A DNA stretch of 8,283 bases from an uncultured Clostridia bacterium. GTDB taxonomy: Bacteria > Bacillota > Clostridia > HGM11514. Numbering within the stretch: the first letter of the stretch is position 1; each line of letters starts with the position of its first letter. Of the stretch, positions 6,869 to 8,283 are shown in pieces. The notes under the pieces were generated by a model that saw only the letters and a program-made list of their open reading frames with translations, did no database searches and was not told the origin of the DNA. The position numbers were made by a program, and so were the translations under genes. The stretch is from the NCBI GenBank assembly GCA_934489915.1, contig CAKSSZ010000054.1, positions 1 through 8,283 on the forward strand, in the 5' to 3' direction.

Positions 6869-8095
6869 TCATTCGCACTGCTTGCGCACAATGGTTCCCA
6901 CCGGGAATTGTTCTGCCGGGGCGTCTGTTTCCACCAACATCTGCGCATGGGGCGCTGCAGTAATTGCCTCCCCGGCTTCATTCTTCATATACGAAATTGT
7001 ATGGGGATAAAACCGCCCCCGGGGCGGTACAAATTCCACCTCATCCCCCACGCAAAACCGATTTCTTTGCTCTATCACAACCCTCCCAGGCTCTGAGGAG
7101 CGAACAATCCCCACCACATCATAGGTACGGATATACGAACTGCTGCCGTAAATCTGCCCGTCAGCGCCCGGTCGGCCAAAAGCAAACCCGGTGCTGTACT
7201 CCCGATGGCTCACTTTGCAAAGCTCCTCCCGATAATAGGGATCCTCCCGATACGCCGCCCCCGTTTGAGCGTATGCGTCAATGGCCTGGCGATATGCCTT
7301 GGTCACAATCGCATTATAATAAAAGGTCTTCATGCGGCCTTCAATTTTCAGACTGTTCACACCGGCGTGGGAAATTTCGTCCAGGTAGTCAATCAGACAC
7401 AGATCCTTTGCATTGAATAAAAAGGTGCCCTCCTCCTGCTCGTGCAATTCCATCCGCTCCCCGGGGCGGGTTTCCTCGGTAACATAATATTTCCACCGGC
7501 AGGGCTGGGCGCAGGCGCCGCCGTTGGCGTCCCGTCCGGTGAGGTAGGAGCTGAGCAGACAACGGCCGGAATACGCCATACACATAGCACCGTGCACAAA
7601 CATCTCAATCTCCAGCTCGTCAGACACCCCCGCCCGCAGCTCTGCAATTTCCTTGAACGAAAGCTCCCGTGCCAAAACAATGCGGGAAGCCCCCATCCGA
7701 TGCCACTCATCCGCCGCACGGTAATTGGTATTGCTGGCCTGCGTGCTGACATGAAGATGAATGTTATCCTTATATTTCCGGGCAATGGAAAAAGCGCCTA
7801 AATCAGAAATAATCAATGCGTCCACACCGGCTTCCACCGCCGTTTGACAAAGGCGGTCATATCCTTCCAAATCACGGTTGTGTAAAATCGCATTGGCAGT
7901 CAGATATACCCGCTTCCCCATAGAATGTGCCAGGCGGACGCTCTCGCTCAATTCCTCCGGCGTGAAATTATCCGCCGCAGCCCGCAGAGAAAACCGGTTC
8001 AGCCCGCAATATACTGCATCCGCTCCGTATTGCAGCGCCGTTTCCAGCTTGGCGGGACTCCCCGCCGGCGCTAACAGCTCCAGCTTTTGTTTCAT
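6869..8095 (-). CDS. trhP: U32 family tRNA U34 hydroxylase TrhP (collagenase-like peptidase U32)
   Basis: Proteins of this family were long annotated as U32 peptidases. TrhP members hydroxylate tRNA uridine 34 at C5 (prephenate-dependent in E. coli and B. subtilis). The 408 residues begin MKQKLELLAPAGSPAKLETA, the usual TIM-barrel opening, and hold the U32 signature EMFVHGAMCMAYSGRCLLS (164-182) and SLKIEGRMK (248-256). A C-terminal beta-barrel U32_C domain spans about 325-408. C172, C179, C195 and C199 (CX6C, CX15C, CX3C) resemble the Fe-S cysteine cluster described in UbiU/UbiV relatives. The length suits B. subtilis YrrO (TrhP2, about 420) rather than the shorter YrrN. The start ATG overlaps the trmR stop as ATGA, with AGGAGG four bases upstream. 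Its position after trmR strongly supports tRNA modification over proteolysis. Confidence 0.88.
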   Translation of the reverse strand: MKQKLELLAPAGSPAKLETALQYGADAVYCGLNRFSLRAAADNFTPEELSESVRLAHSMGKRVYLTANAILHNRDLEGYDRLCQTAVEAGVDALIISDLGAFSIARKYKDNIHLHVSTQASNTNYRAADEWHRMGASRIVLARELSFKEIAELRAGVSDELEIEMFVHGAMCMAYSGRCLLSSYLTGRDANGGACAQPCRWKYYVTEETRPGERMELHEQEEGTFLFNAKDLCLIDYLDEISHAGVNSLKIEGRMKTFYYNAIVTKAYRQAIDAYAQTGAAYREDPYYREELCKVSHREYSTGFAFGRPGADGQIYGSSSYIRTYDVVGIVRSSEPGRVVIEQRNRFCVGDEVEFVPPRGRFYPHTISYMKNEAGEAITAAPHAQMLVETDAPAEQFPVGTIVRKQCE

Positions 8096-8283
8096 AGCTC
8101 CTCCTTCCGGTATGCCAGGGCAACCCCGTCCCCCAAGGGGAGCAGGGAGGTGACATACCGCTCATCATTCATCAGCCGATCCAAAAAGGAACGCAGCCGC
8201 TTTACAATGGTGATTTTGCGGCGCACCACCAGCTCGTCAGTGGCGGTCATTCCCTGATACAACACGTTATCGCACACCAGCAC
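8092..8283 (-). CDS. trmR: tRNA 5-hydroxyuridine O-methyltransferase TrmR, C-terminal part
   Basis: Only the last 63 codons are in the window; the gene continues upstream of 8283. The segment LVCDNVLYQG followed by a helix and LLPLGDGVALAYRKEEL is the C-terminus of class I SAM-dependent O-methyltransferase family 3 (YrrM/catechol-O-methyltransferase type). There DNVL follows a core beta strand and PLGDG leads into the last strand. YrrM (TrmR) of B. subtilis methylates 5-hydroxyuridine 34 of tRNA to 5-methoxyuridine, the step after TrhP. The stop overlaps the trhP start by four bases, so the two products should be made together. With the SAM-binding half missing, the specific TrmR call rests on neighbourhood; other family 3 methyltransferases cannot be excluded from this fragment alone. 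Confidence 0.8.
   Translation of the reverse strand: MLVCDNVLYQGMTATDELVVRRKITIVKRLRSFLDRLMNDERYVTSLLPLGDGVALAYRKEEL

Noticed and set aside
6056..7096. Long plus-strand open frame of 346 codons
   Set aside because: It runs antisense to the nuclease and trhP, whose motifs are intact. Its translation shows no recognisable domain, and I see no convincing ribosome binding site. It fits an antisense shadow of G/C-rich coding sequence.
1..8283. Defence island, mobile element or CRISPR
   Set aside because: All seven genes are recognisable housekeeping or conserved families in colinear, closely packed order. There are no repeat arrays, terminal inverted repeats, transposases or integrases.

Overview
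The window looks like an ordinary chromosomal stretch of a Bacillota bacterium, most likely a Clostridia member of moderate-to-high G+C (Lachnospirales or Oscillospirales would fit; the sequence alone does not settle this). The grounds are strong AGGAGG-type ribosome binding sites, a TTG start, the Bacillota-typical order asp23(yloU)-fakA(yloV)-recG, and the trmR-trhP pair known from Bacillus subtilis as yrrM-yrrN/yrrO. All seven genes lie on the minus strand, so transcription runs from high to low coordinates. No gap exceeds 85 bases, and I see no RNA gene, CRISPR array, insertion sequence or other mobile element.

Region 8283-4143 is a tight four-gene run. It holds the 3' end of a tRNA U34 O-methyltransferase (trmR), a U32-family tRNA U34 hydroxylase (trhP), an SbcD/YhaO-type metallophosphoesterase nuclease, and a short SbcC/YhaN-type ATPase. 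The first two overlap by ATGA, as do the last two, and 24 bases separate the pairs. TrhP and TrmR are expected to act in sequence: hydroxylation of U34, then methylation to 5-methoxyuridine. The nuclease and ATPase are expected to form a DNA-processing pair. The ATPase is unusual: it is short, has a predicted membrane hairpin in the middle, and carries a CxxC directly after that hairpin.

Region 4142-4061 holds an extended -10 promoter (TGGTATAAT) that should start a second unit. Region 4060-1 is that unit: an Asp23/YloU-type protein, FakA (fatty acid kinase; TTG start) and recG (branch-migrating helicase, complete except for its last few codons at the window edge). The serine dehydratase genes found between yloV and recG in B. 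subtilis are absent. fakA and recG are separated by 45 bases that contain a perfect 16-base palindrome, and recG has only a weak ribosome binding site.

I found no clear undescribed system. The best candidates for a second look are the compact membrane-hairpin ATPase beside the SbcD-like nuclease, its CxxC motif, and the palindrome ahead of recG.
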